Source of the DNA: Microbacterium sp. BH-3-3-3
Lineage (GTDB): Bacteria > Actinomycetota > Actinomycetes > Actinomycetales > Microbacteriaceae
Reading direction: 5' to 3'
Length of the DNA: 64,000 nt
NCBI RefSeq assembly: GCF_007679045.1
Contig: NZ_VEFS01000001.1
Span: 1-64,000 of the forward strand
Within the stretch, counting starts at the first letter, position 1, and each line of letters opens with the position of its first letter. The translations under genes were made by a program, and so were the position numbers. Positions 1-7,863 of the stretch are shown here, one piece after another. The notes below the pieces were generated by a model that did no database searches, was not told where the DNA came from, and worked only from the letters and a program-made list of their open reading frames with translations.

Positions 1-260
1 AGTGCACGCTGTTGAGTTCTCAAGGAACGGACGCACCCACAGGAAACAGTCTTCCGACCTACCCGTGAGGCAGTTCACTACCTTCACCGGCCACTCAGCA
101 CTCGATTCCGCAGTGGGACCTCACGGAGAGATCAACCTCGGGAACCGGTCGAATGGCCAGAACCAAAACCTTACACCATTCGGTGGGGTTCTGGGTGGTT
201 CACCGCGTGAGAGGGAGCGTGGCCTTCCGGCCTTCCCGCTCTCCCCTGTGGGGCGAACAA
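1..260 (-). promoter_or_regulatory. Leader of an rRNA operon (16S gene lies beyond the left edge)
   Basis: Read on the minus strand, bases 28-11 give GTTCCTTGAGAACTCAAC followed by AGCGTGCACT. This matches the antitermination (boxA-like) element found just before the 16S rRNA gene in Arthrobacter and Microbacterium relatives. The preceding 200 bases have no coding character and contain several short complementary segments. The mature rRNA itself is outside the window, so the operon is inferred from the leader only. The alternative is a 16S-23S spacer, which is less likely because protein genes lie immediately upstream. Confidence 0.6.
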
Positions 261-265
261 GTAAT

Positions 266-295
266 AAGTTACGCGCGAGGCGGCGACCCGTCGAA
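266..295 (-). promoter_or_regulatory. Candidate rRNA promoter
   Basis: On the minus strand a TTCGAC -35 (295-290) is followed after 18 bases by a TAACTT -10 (271-266), pointing into the rRNA leader. The match to sigma-70 consensus is only moderate. The support is its position between the preceding gene's terminator and the boxA-like leader. Confidence 0.4.
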
Positions 296-353
296 TCCGG
301 GCGCCTCCCGGGCGTGTCGGGGGCGTGGAACCGCGGAATCCTGCGGAAACGAC

Positions 354-391
354 GAAGGGCTCGAGCGACGGTGTCGTCGCCCGAGCCCTTC
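354..391 (-). terminator. Hairpin terminator of the small membrane protein gene
   Basis: The 10-base arms 354-363 and 382-391 pair perfectly and enclose a second 5-base stem (365-369 with 376-380). It lies 12 bases after the stop of the gene ending at 403. There is no long U-tract, as is usual in actinobacteria. Confidence 0.7.
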
Positions 392-402
392 CGCGTCGCC
401 GG

Positions 403-576
403 TCAGGCGGCGAGGTGCACCGGCGCCACCGCGGACGCCGCCTCGGAGAAGCCGCCGTAGAACTCGATGCCCCCGAAGAACATCGCGCCGATCACGAGGG
501 CGAAGACGAACAGGATCGAGAGGAACAGCACGGCGACGCCGGCGAGGGTGATGAGAAGCGGAAGTCGAGAGGCCAT
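403..576 (-). CDS. Small single-span membrane protein, unknown function
   Basis: The frame encodes 57 residues. Residues 6-37 are almost entirely hydrophobic and would form one membrane segment, preceded by a single Arg (MASRLP). The C-terminus is Ala/Gly-rich with one Glu and one His. It lies between two strong hairpins (354-391 and 633-668), so it should be its own transcription unit between rpsA and the rRNA operon. I recognise no family. It could be a stress-type mini membrane protein, but nothing in the sequence shows that. Confidence 0.55.
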   Translation of the reverse strand: MASRLPLLITLAGVAVLFLSILFVFALVIGAMFFGGIEFYGGFSEAASAVAPVHLAA

Positions 577-632
577 GACTCCATCTTGCCCTGCTCCCCC
601 ACCTCGCGCGGGGGATTGCGCCCGGAAACGAC

Positions 633-668
633 CGAAGGCCGGCACCTCCGAAGAGGTACCGGCCTTCG
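633..668 (-). terminator. Terminator of rpsA
   Basis: The 16-base arms 633-648 and 653-668 pair with one mismatch around a CGAA/TTCG tetraloop, beginning 12 bases past the rpsA stop codon. This is a very stable, typical intrinsic terminator. Confidence 0.85.
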
Positions 669-680
669 ATACGGGACGGA

Positions 681-2135
681 TCAGCGGCCGGAGAGCTTCT
701 CGCGAAGCGCAGCCAGCGACTCGTCGTCGGCGAGGGTGCCCTGGGCGGGCGTCTCCGACGAGAACGATCCACCGAACGAACCGGCGTCCGTCGGGTTGGC
801 GGCCTCGGCCTCGAGGGCCTTGGCGACGGCAGCCTTGTGGGCTTCCCAGCGACCCTGAGCAGCGGCGTACTCCTGCTCCCAGGCCTCGCGCTGAGTGTCG
901 AAGCCCTCGAGCCACGCACCCGACTCGGGGTCGAAGCCCTCGGGGTACTTGTACTCGCCACGCTCGTCGTACTCGGTCGCCATGCCGTAGAGGGCCGGGT
1001 CGAACTCGGTGCCGTTGGGGTCGACCGACTCGTTGGCCTGCTTGAGCGACAGCGAGATGCGGCGACGCTCGAGGTCGATGTCGATGATCTTGACGAAGAC
1101 CTCTTCGCCGACCGACACGACCTGCTCGGCGAGCTCGACGTGCTTGCCCGACAGCTCGGAGATGTGCACGAGGCCCTCGATGCCGTCGGCCACGCGGACG
1201 AACGCACCGAAGGGAACGAGCTTGGTGACCTTGCCCGGCGCGATCTGACCGATCGCGTGGGTACGGGCGAACACCTGCCACGGGTCTTCCTGCGTCGCCT
1301 TGAGCGAGAGCGACACGCGCTCGCGATCGAGGTCGACCTCGAGGATCTCGACGGTGACCTCCTGGCCCACCTCGACGACCTCGGAGGCGTGCTCGATGTG
1401 CTTCCAGGAGAGCTCGGAGACGTGGACGAGACCGTCGACGCCACCCAGGTCGACGAACGCACCGAAGTTGACGATCGACGAGACCGTGCCCTTGCGGACC
1501 TGGCCCTTGTGGAGGTTGTTGAGGAACGTGGTGCGCGACTCGGACTGCGTCTGCTCGAGCAGGGCGCGGCGCGACAGCACGACGTTGTTGCGGTTCTTGT
1601 CGAGCTCGAGGATCTTGGCCTCGATCTCCTGGCCGAGGTACGGCGTGAGGTCGCGGACGCGGCGCAGCTCGATGAGCGACGCCGGGAGGAAGCCGCGGAG
1701 GCCGATGTCGACGATGAGACCACCCTTGACGACCTCGATCACGGAACCGGTGACAACACCGTCGTTCTCCTTGATCTTCTCGACGTCGCCCCACGCACGC
1801 TCGTACTGCGCGCGCTTCTTGGACAGGATGAGGCGGCCTTCCTTGTCCTCCTTCTGGAGAACGAGGGCCTCGACGTGGTCGCCGACGTTGACGACCTCGT
1901 TGGGGTCGACGTCGTGCTTGATCGAGAGCTCGCGGGAGGGGATGACACCCTCGGTCTTGTAGCCGACGTCGAGGAGGACCTCGTCGCGGTCGATCTTCAC
2001 GACGGTGCCCTCGATGAGGTCTCCGTCGTTGAAGAACTTGAGCGTCTTCTCGACCGCGGCCAGGAAGTCTTCGGCCGAGCCGATGTCGTTGATCGCGACC
2101 TGCTTGGTAGCCGGGGCGGTCGTTGCGGTAGTCAT
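681..2135 (-). CDS. rpsA: 30S ribosomal protein S1
   Basis: This is a 484-residue protein, the normal length for actinobacterial S1. It binds mRNA on the small ribosomal subunit and helps position it for initiation. Four S1 (OB-fold) repeats can be seen at roughly residues 36-110, 124-192, 209-278 and 296-365. The third and fourth carry the typical GAFVDL and GAFVRV strands followed by GLVHVSELS and GLVHISELS. The last 110 residues form an acidic, Ala-rich, probably disordered tail, as in Mycobacterium. The open frame extends upstream to 2582, but the ATG at 2135 gives the family's usual N-terminus (MTTATTAPATKQ), and the upstream part reads as antisense or non-coding sequence. Confidence 0.97.
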   Translation of the reverse strand: MTTATTAPATKQVAINDIGSAEDFLAAVEKTLKFFNDGDLIEGTVVKIDRDEVLLDVGYKTEGVIPSRELSIKHDVDPNEVVNVGDHVEALVLQKEDKEGRLILSKKRAQYERAWGDVEKIKENDGVVTGSVIEVVKGGLIVDIGLRGFLPASLIELRRVRDLTPYLGQEIEAKILELDKNRNNVVLSRRALLEQTQSESRTTFLNNLHKGQVRKGTVSSIVNFGAFVDLGGVDGLVHVSELSWKHIEHASEVVEVGQEVTVEILEVDLDRERVSLSLKATQEDPWQVFARTHAIGQIAPGKVTKLVPFGAFVRVADGIEGLVHISELSGKHVELAEQVVSVGEEVFVKIIDIDLERRRISLSLKQANESVDPNGTEFDPALYGMATEYDERGEYKYPEGFDPESGAWLEGFDTQREAWEQEYAAAQGRWEAHKAAVAKALEAEAANPTDAGSFGGSFSSETPAQGTLADDESLAALREKLSGR

Positions 2136-2596
2136 GTAGTGGGTTGTCCTAGTTGGGTGTGGTGTCGGGCTCCGACTCCTGTGCCAGTGGTCCGGCGGAC
2201 CATGGCCTTCGGGCATTCGGCCGCCCATGGGCGAACGAATACCGCGAGTCGAAGCGAAGCGGATTTGTTCGTGCGATGCCACGGGCTCACTCGGGAAACG
2301 AGCAGAGCCATACGTGTGACACCTCAGTTTAGCGCACCGACCGTCCGCCCCGCTCCGTGGGCCGGCGTGACCGGCTCTGCGAGTCGCCTGAGTCGGCGCA
2401 CGCGGGGCGAACGGCATCCGGAGGCCGGGAAACGGCGTGATCGATTCGCCCCGGATCGGCACTTTTCTCGGGCCGATCGAGAGCGTTACGCCCAGGTGGC
2501 ATCCAGACTGCCGTGCCAGGCTCCCGATTTCGTACCCGCCGTGCGCGGGCCGGACGGTGACACCCGCACCGTCCTCCCTCACGTGAAACCGGTTCT
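2136..2596. other. 461-base divergent intergenic region between rpsA and a secreted transglycosylase gene
   Basis: I see no convincing gene here. It must hold the rpsA promoter on the minus strand and the promoter for the gene at 2597 on the plus strand. At 2473-2489 CCGATC-N5-CGTTAC resembles half of an MtrA box: the second hexamer is perfect and the first is degenerate. This parallels the much better box at 11387-11403 upstream of the paralogous gene. No c-di-AMP (ydaO) riboswitch core was found. Confidence 0.5.
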
Positions 2597-3631
2597 ATGC
2601 GCTCTGATTCGACGCCCCCTACCAATCGTCGCGCCCGTCGCCTGGCCACCCGTCGCACCCGTCGTCGTCCTGTGACGGCCATGGGCGCCCTCGTGGTCGG
2701 AGTCGTCGCGGCAGCGGCCCTCACCGGCACCGTCCCGGCGGCGACGGCCTCCCCCGCCGACCTGTCGACCGCCACCTTCTCGCTCGCCTCGGCGACCACC
2801 CCCGTCGCCCTCGCGGCCTCCGCCGGACCCGAGATCTCCGAAGCGCGCGCGGCCACCGCCGCCGCCTCGACCTCTCTCGGCGCCGCCACGCAGGTGCAGG
2901 GCGACATCGCGGCATCCGGTCTCGACATCGGCCAGCCCGCCACCGTCGACACCACGGCCCTCGAGGCCGCGACTGACCGTCTCGAGAAGGCGTACGTGCT
3001 GCCCGAGACCTTCCTGCCCGCGCTCACTGAGAACGTCACCGCCGCCTCGGCGACGGTCGATCAGCGCGTGTCGGAGCTGCGCGGCGGCCTCGACGCCGCC
3101 GTCGCCAAGAAGGCCGAAGAGGAAGCCGCCGCCGAGAAGGCGCGCCAGGAGGCCGAAGCGGCCGCTGCCGCAGCCGCCGCGGAGAAGGCCGCCGCCGAGC
3201 AGCAGGCCGCCAAGAGATCCAGCAGCTCCAACAGCGGAAGCAGCAGCAGCAGCAACAAGAGCAGTGGGGGCGGCGGCACGTCGTCGGCTCCCCCGGCCTC
3301 GAGCGGCGGCGGATCGGGTGACAACAGCCCCGCCGGTGCCCAGGCGACCGCCCGCGGCATGCTCGCCGGGTGGGGATGGGGCGACGACCAGTTCAGCTGC
3401 CTCGTCTCGCTCTGGAACAAGGAGTCGGGCTGGAACTACAAGGCCTACAACGCCGGCAGCGGCGCCACGGGCATTCCGCAGGCCCTTCCCGGCAGCAAGA
3501 TGGCGTCGGCCGGCGCCGACTGGCAGACCAACGCCGCCACGCAGATCGCCTGGGGCTTCGGCTACATCTCGGGCCGCTACGGCACCCCCTGCGCCGCGTG
3601 GGGCCACTCGCAGTCGGTCGGCTGGTACTGA
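2597..3631 (+). CDS. Secreted transglycosylase-like protein (aggregation-promoting-factor C-terminal domain)
   Basis: The predicted protein has 344 residues. An Arg-rich N-region (1-28) is followed by a signal peptide core of about 29-52 ending ATAS. Residues 170-200 form an Ala/Glu/Lys-rich helical segment, then a Ser/Gly-rich linker. The C-terminal ~85 residues carry WNKESGWN, GATGIPQ, GSKMA and ADWQTNAATQI, the lysozyme-like fold of actinobacterial peptidoglycan transglycosylases, with the Glu of KESGW as predicted catalytic acid. It presumably remodels the cell wall outside the membrane. The gene at 10367 is a clear paralogue with the same layout. The RBS is weak. An inner ATG at 2681 would shorten the N-region but keep the signal. 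The stop lies 4 bases from the convergent helicase stop. Confidence 0.85.
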   Translation: MRSDSTPPTNRRARRLATRRTRRRPVTAMGALVVGVVAAAALTGTVPAATASPADLSTATFSLASATTPVALAASAGPEISEARAATAAASTSLGAATQVQGDIAASGLDIGQPATVDTTALEAATDRLEKAYVLPETFLPALTENVTAASATVDQRVSELRGGLDAAVAKKAEEEAAAEKARQEAEAAAAAAAAEKAAAEQQAAKRSSSSNSGSSSSSNKSSGGGGTSSAPPASSGGGSGDNSPAGAQATARGMLAGWGWGDDQFSCLVSLWNKESGWNYKAYNAGSGATGIPQALPGSKMASAGADWQTNAATQIAWGFGYISGRYGTPCAAWGHSQSVGWY

Positions 3632-3635
3632 CCCG

Positions 3636-6632
3636 TCAGTCCCAGCGCATCACGGAGCGCGCCGCCTCGGAGAATCCTCCGGAGCGGCGCGCTTCGCTCA
3701 TGAGGGCGAGGTGTTCGACTCCTGAGACCTCGCGGAGGGCTGCGGGACCGACCTGCGTCCGCCACAGCGCGGCGAAGCGCACGGCGTCGTCGCGTCGACG
3801 ACCGATCTCGGCGGGGACGGCCACGAAGGTGCGGGCACGACCGCGCCCGGCCCGGCCCAGCACCGCGCGCACCAGGAACGGCCCTGCGCCGCGATCGATC
3901 TCGAGGACGAACCGCGGGGAGCGGATCGGCGCGGTGAGCTCCTCGAGCGCTGCGGCCAGCGTGCGCTGAGCCGGCACCGGCGCGCTCGGCACGCGGATCC
4001 GGGCTCGCACGCGAGCGCCCTCGAGCGGCTCGGTCTCGACGATCGGGCGATCTGGCACCGGGGCGACCCGGCCGGCGGCGACGAGGGCGTCCCACACCAC
4101 GCCCGCGATGCGGCGGAGCGTCTCGGGGGCGTCGTTCACCTGACGACGCGTGCGGACCCAGGCGCGGCCGAACGGGACGGCGGCGACAGCCCCGCACAGC
4201 GCGACGAGCGCGGCGACGGGCGAGCCCACCGGGTGCGGCAGGAGCACCGCCGCCCCCAGCCCCAGCACGACCAGCGCAACCGCGGCGCCCAGGCTCGACC
4301 CGAGCGCCCGCGCGGCGACGACCGAGGTCGAGAACGCCGGGGCCCCGCGCGGACGTTCGATGACGGATGCTGCTTCTTCGCGGTCGACGTAGGGCGTGCC
4401 GACGCGCCACTCGGCACGCGTCTGCGCCCGCGGCGGCACGGCGTCGAGACCGGAGAGGGGCGCGTGCGAAGCGCCGGCGGTCTTCTCGCGCACCGCGTCG
4501 AGAGCCCGCCGGCGCTCCGCCCCCAGCGCCGCGCCGATTCCGCGGACCACCTCGGTGGGTCTGTCGACGTCGAGCCCCCAGAGGCGAGCGTGCTTGCGGG
4601 TCAGGCGAGCGGCATCCGGCTGCGCCTGCAACGACGACGAGGGAGGCAGCATCGCGGTGATCGTCCAGTTGTGCGCGACCTTCTCGGGCCACGCGGGGTC
4701 GAGGCGAAGGGTGCGCCCGCGCAGCTGCTGCGTCGCCGACGCCGTGGCCACCGCCGTCAGGTCGATCAGCGTGTTGACCGCGGGGCAGTCCCACCCCTCG
4801 CCGAAGAGGCCCCGCGTGCCGACGACGACATCAACGGCTCCCGAGGCGAGCAGTCGCGCCGCCGCGCGGACGATGCCCGCCCCTGCGATCCCCCGCACCT
4901 CGAGGGCGGCGGGGTCGTCGTCGCAGGGCGCTGTGGTCGCCTCGACCCCCAGCTCGGCGGAGAGGACCGGCAGGAGGACATCGGCGTCGACGGCCGCGAT
5001 GCGCACCGTCGACGAGGTGACCAGCACGACTCGCAGGCCCTGGGTCGCGGCATCCGTGATCACGACCGAGAACGTGCGCACGGCGCCCGCGCTGCCGAGC
5101 AGACCCCCGTGCGTGTTGCCGTGGGTGACGAAGTCGGTCACGACGAGGGCCCGCAGACGCGTGCCCAGCTCGGCGCGCTCGCGGGCGAGCACGTCGCAGG
5201 CTCCGCGGTCCTTCGCGAGCGACGACGACAGCACCGTGTCGATCGCGTCGCGGGACCGGCGCACTCCCCGGTCGGTCAAGGCGTATCCGAAGTCGGCGAG
5301 CAGGCGCTTCAGCCGCTGCCAATCGGGTTCGCGCGAGGGGTCGGGCAGTACGTGTTCGAGGGCGTAGCGCCCGATCAGACGCACCGTCTCGTCGGTCGAG
5401 GGGGCGCGTCGCGCGACGGCGGGCATCCGCGCGACCACCGGATGGCCGGGCGCGGTGAGCGCGAGCATCGCGGCGGCGGCCTCGGCGCCCGCGAAATCGG
5501 CCGCGAACGCCAGGGCGAGGCGGCGGTCGATCGCGGCGGCTTCGGCATCGCTGTCGTCCGGGGCGGCTGCGGGCGGAGGCGCGAGCGGGCCGGAGGGCGT
5601 CTCCGCGGCGGTGTGCGCAGGCGTACCCGCCGACGGGGGATCGAGGGGCGCCGCGGGCGCCTCGGGGGGCTGCAGGGCGCGGAGCAGGAAGTCGCGGCCC
5701 TCGCCGACCGAGAAGGTCGTGTGCAGGGCCACCTGCAGCGCTTCGGCGTGGGCACCGAGGAACGCCTGCTCCTCGGCGGTGGGGGCGACGACGTGCACGA
5801 GATCGCGGTACGGCGCGAGGTCGCCCTCGCGCACCACCGCCGGGACCGGGACCTCCAGGTCGACGTCTCCGAGCAGCGAGACGTAGTTGTCGTACTCGTC
5901 GGCGTCGTCGGGCGAAGGAAGCGTCGCGGTCAGACCGATCACGAGCGGGGCGCGCCCCGCCGCGCGGAGCCGCGCGAGCAGGGCGGCCACCACGAGCGCC
6001 CAGTGGTCGAGCAGGTGATGGCACTCGTCGAGGATCACCGTTTCGACCCCGACGTCGACGAGCCGATCGATCAGCTCACGGGCGTGCGGGTGCAGCGACG
6101 CCATGAGCGCCTCGGCGTCGTGTCGCGCGAGCGAGCGCCGTAGGGCACGGGAGCGGGACCGGATGCCGCGCCGGTGCGCGGGCGGGTTGCTCGACGCGAG
6201 CGCGTCGAGCCAGCGCTCGGCCTCGCCGGGCGTGCGCGCGTCGGCCTCCAGTTCGTCGAGCCAGCGCCGCCGGGCGAGACCGGCGAACGGGTCGGCGGAG
6301 TCGACGACGCTGATCGCCTGGTAGGTCAGCGCGGTGAGGACGGCCGGGGTCTCGGGGTCGTCGGAGACGGCGGCGGAGTCGGGCGCGAGCCCCCGGGCGG
6401 CCGAAACCCACTGCGCGCGGATCGCCGTGGTCGGGGCGAACACCACCGCGCGTCCGCCCCGGCGCATCGCCAGTAGCAGACCGAGCAGGGTCTTACCCGC
6501 CCCGGGCGGGGCGACGAGGTGCAGAGGCTCGCCGGCATCGACGTCGACGCGGTCGAGGGCATCGGCCTGGTACGCGCGGAGCGTCCCGTCGAACCGCCAC
6601 GCCGACAGGGGACGCTGCGGATCGGTCGACAC
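3636..6632 (-). CDS. DEAD/DEAH-type superfamily 2 helicase with a C-terminal membrane segment
   Basis: The 998-residue protein has Walker A APPGAGKT (41-48), a DECH box (202-205) and LTATLPS (234-240). In the second RecA domain it has VVGTRGLFGEGWDCPA and the motif VI-like QQLRGRTLR. A Pro/Ala-rich insertion of about 80 residues lies near 300-380. Unusually, residues ~776-820 form two hydrophobic segments joined by a Pro-rich turn, followed by a 180-residue domain I cannot assign. The helicase would therefore be membrane-tethered. The start is GTG at 6632 with no obvious RBS. It stands alone between convergent and divergent neighbours. Substrate and role are unknown; a restriction or defence-type role is possible but unsupported by partners. 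Confidence 0.85.
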   Translation of the reverse strand: MSTDPQRPLSAWRFDGTLRAYQADALDRVDVDAGEPLHLVAPPGAGKTLLGLLLAMRRGGRAVVFAPTTAIRAQWVSAARGLAPDSAAVSDDPETPAVLTALTYQAISVVDSADPFAGLARRRWLDELEADARTPGEAERWLDALASSNPPAHRRGIRSRSRALRRSLARHDAEALMASLHPHARELIDRLVDVGVETVILDECHHLLDHWALVVAALLARLRAAGRAPLVIGLTATLPSPDDADEYDNYVSLLGDVDLEVPVPAVVREGDLAPYRDLVHVVAPTAEEQAFLGAHAEALQVALHTTFSVGEGRDFLLRALQPPEAPAAPLDPPSAGTPAHTAAETPSGPLAPPPAAAPDDSDAEAAAIDRRLALAFAADFAGAEAAAAMLALTAPGHPVVARMPAVARRAPSTDETVRLIGRYALEHVLPDPSREPDWQRLKRLLADFGYALTDRGVRRSRDAIDTVLSSSLAKDRGACDVLARERAELGTRLRALVVTDFVTHGNTHGGLLGSAGAVRTFSVVITDAATQGLRVVLVTSSTVRIAAVDADVLLPVLSAELGVEATTAPCDDDPAALEVRGIAGAGIVRAAARLLASGAVDVVVGTRGLFGEGWDCPAVNTLIDLTAVATASATQQLRGRTLRLDPAWPEKVAHNWTITAMLPPSSSLQAQPDAARLTRKHARLWGLDVDRPTEVVRGIGAALGAERRRALDAVREKTAGASHAPLSGLDAVPPRAQTRAEWRVGTPYVDREEAASVIERPRGAPAFSTSVVAARALGSSLGAAVALVVLGLGAAVLLPHPVGSPVAALVALCGAVAAVPFGRAWVRTRRQVNDAPETLRRIAGVVWDALVAAGRVAPVPDRPIVETEPLEGARVRARIRVPSAPVPAQRTLAAALEELTAPIRSPRFVLEIDRGAGPFLVRAVLGRAGRGRARTFVAVPAEIGRRRDDAVRFAALWRTQVGPAALREVSGVEHLALMSEARRSGGFSEAARSVMRWD

Positions 6633-6692
6633 CGCGCCAGTCTAGGGAGGCGCTGCGCCGCGACACGGCGCAGGCCCGGAGAGGACGTGCAC

Positions 6693-7814
6693 GTGGACCT
6701 GAGGTGGCTCGACGCCCCTGCCGACGAGGTGGCCGCCGCCCTGGCATCCGCCGCTCCCCGCCCCCGACCGGACTGGGTGCCCACGGGGCGCCAGGTGCTG
6801 CTGCACGTGAACAACACCGTGCTGCTGTGGGCGCTGTTCGTGGTCTTCTTCTCGATCGGGGTCGCGGTCGACGGTTACGGCGACGGGACCGTGGGCCCCC
6901 GCGAGGCCACCGCGTTCTGGTGGGCCGTCGGCGTCTTCGTCGTATGGTTCACCCTCACCGTCGCGCTCTGGCGCTGGTCTCTGCAGCCCCTCGCGACCCG
7001 CGCGCGGCTGCGGCAGGGGCGACGCGAGCTCACCGCGCTCGTCAACGGCTTCCGCCCCGAGGCGAGCGGACACGCGACCTTCGCCTCGCTGGTGACCGAC
7101 CACAGCGTCGGTGTGCGGGAGTATCCGCGGTTCGTCGCGGCCGGCGCCGAGTTCGGGACCGTGCGGGCGCGGGCTCCGCGGGCGCGCCCGTGGCAGTACC
7201 TCCTCGTGCGGCTCGCCTCGCCGCTCCCCCACCTCGTGCTGGACTCCCGCCGCAACGACGGCTGGGGCGCGGGCCTTCCGGCCGCGGTCGCCCGTCATCA
7301 GCAACTCTCGCTCGAGGGCGACTTCGACCGGTCGTTCCGCACCTTCGCCCCCGACGGGTATGGCCCCGACGCGCTCTACGTGCTCACTCCCGACGTCATG
7401 GGCGCCCTCGTCGATCACGCGGCGGACTTCGACGTCGAGATGCGCGACGACACCGTTGTCTTCTTCCGGCAGCTCGACGCGGACTACACCCGCGCAGCCG
7501 ACTGGGAGCGGGTGGATGCCGCGCTGACGCACGTCGTTCCGCGTCTCGCCGCGATCTCGCGCCGCTACGTCGACGAGCACGTGCCCGGGCAAGGGGCGGT
7601 GGAGATCTCCGCCGCCGCGCGCGAGGTCGCGACCTGGCGACCGCCGTCGCCACTGATCGGCCGCGACGGCAGACGCCTCGACGCCCGAACGCCCCAGACG
7701 GGACGGCTCCCGGTCATCGCGAAGATCACGTGGATCGTCGTGCGCACGGGGCTCTACGTCGTGCCGGGGGTCTTCGCGTTCGCCGGCTTCATGTCGATCG
7801 TCGACGGGCGCTGA
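6693..7814 (+). CDS. Membrane protein of unknown function, 373 aa
   Basis: GTG at 6693 follows GGAGAGGA by about 8 bases; a GTG at 6687 is the alternative. Residues ~30-50 and ~65-90 are two membrane spans, and a third lies at the extreme C-terminus. The long middle part is soluble and contains a pattern (GDFDRSF, DALYVLTPDVM, DDTVVFF) reminiscent of the DUF3137-type proteins, which I cannot confirm. It is divergent from the helicase gene and its stop is about 50 bases from the convergent ABC1 kinase gene. Confidence 0.75.
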   Translation: MDLRWLDAPADEVAAALASAAPRPRPDWVPTGRQVLLHVNNTVLLWALFVVFFSIGVAVDGYGDGTVGPREATAFWWAVGVFVVWFTLTVALWRWSLQPLATRARLRQGRRELTALVNGFRPEASGHATFASLVTDHSVGVREYPRFVAAGAEFGTVRARAPRARPWQYLLVRLASPLPHLVLDSRRNDGWGAGLPAAVARHQQLSLEGDFDRSFRTFAPDGYGPDALYVLTPDVMGALVDHAADFDVEMRDDTVVFFRQLDADYTRAADWERVDAALTHVVPRLAAISRRYVDEHVPGQGAVEISAAAREVATWRPPSPLIGRDGRRLDARTPQTGRLPVIAKITWIVVRTGLYVVPGVFAFAGFMSIVDGR

Positions 7815-7863
7815 GCCCGGCGGCATCCGGAACCGTCTTCACCCCCGCCGGCGCTGCCCCGGG

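Noticed and set aside
2136..2596. N-terminal extension of rpsA up to 2582, or a c-di-AMP riboswitch
   Set aside because: The extension is not S1-like, and no GGGGTGAA-type riboswitch core could be found on either strand.
837..2675. 612-codon plus-strand frame opposite rpsA
   Set aside because: rpsA on the other strand is unambiguous; this translation is a Leu/Asp/Glu-rich antisense product.
4233..6143. 636-codon plus-strand frame inside the helicase gene
   Set aside because: It lies opposite the conserved helicase motifs; the composition (Arg/Gly/His-rich) is that of a shadow frame.
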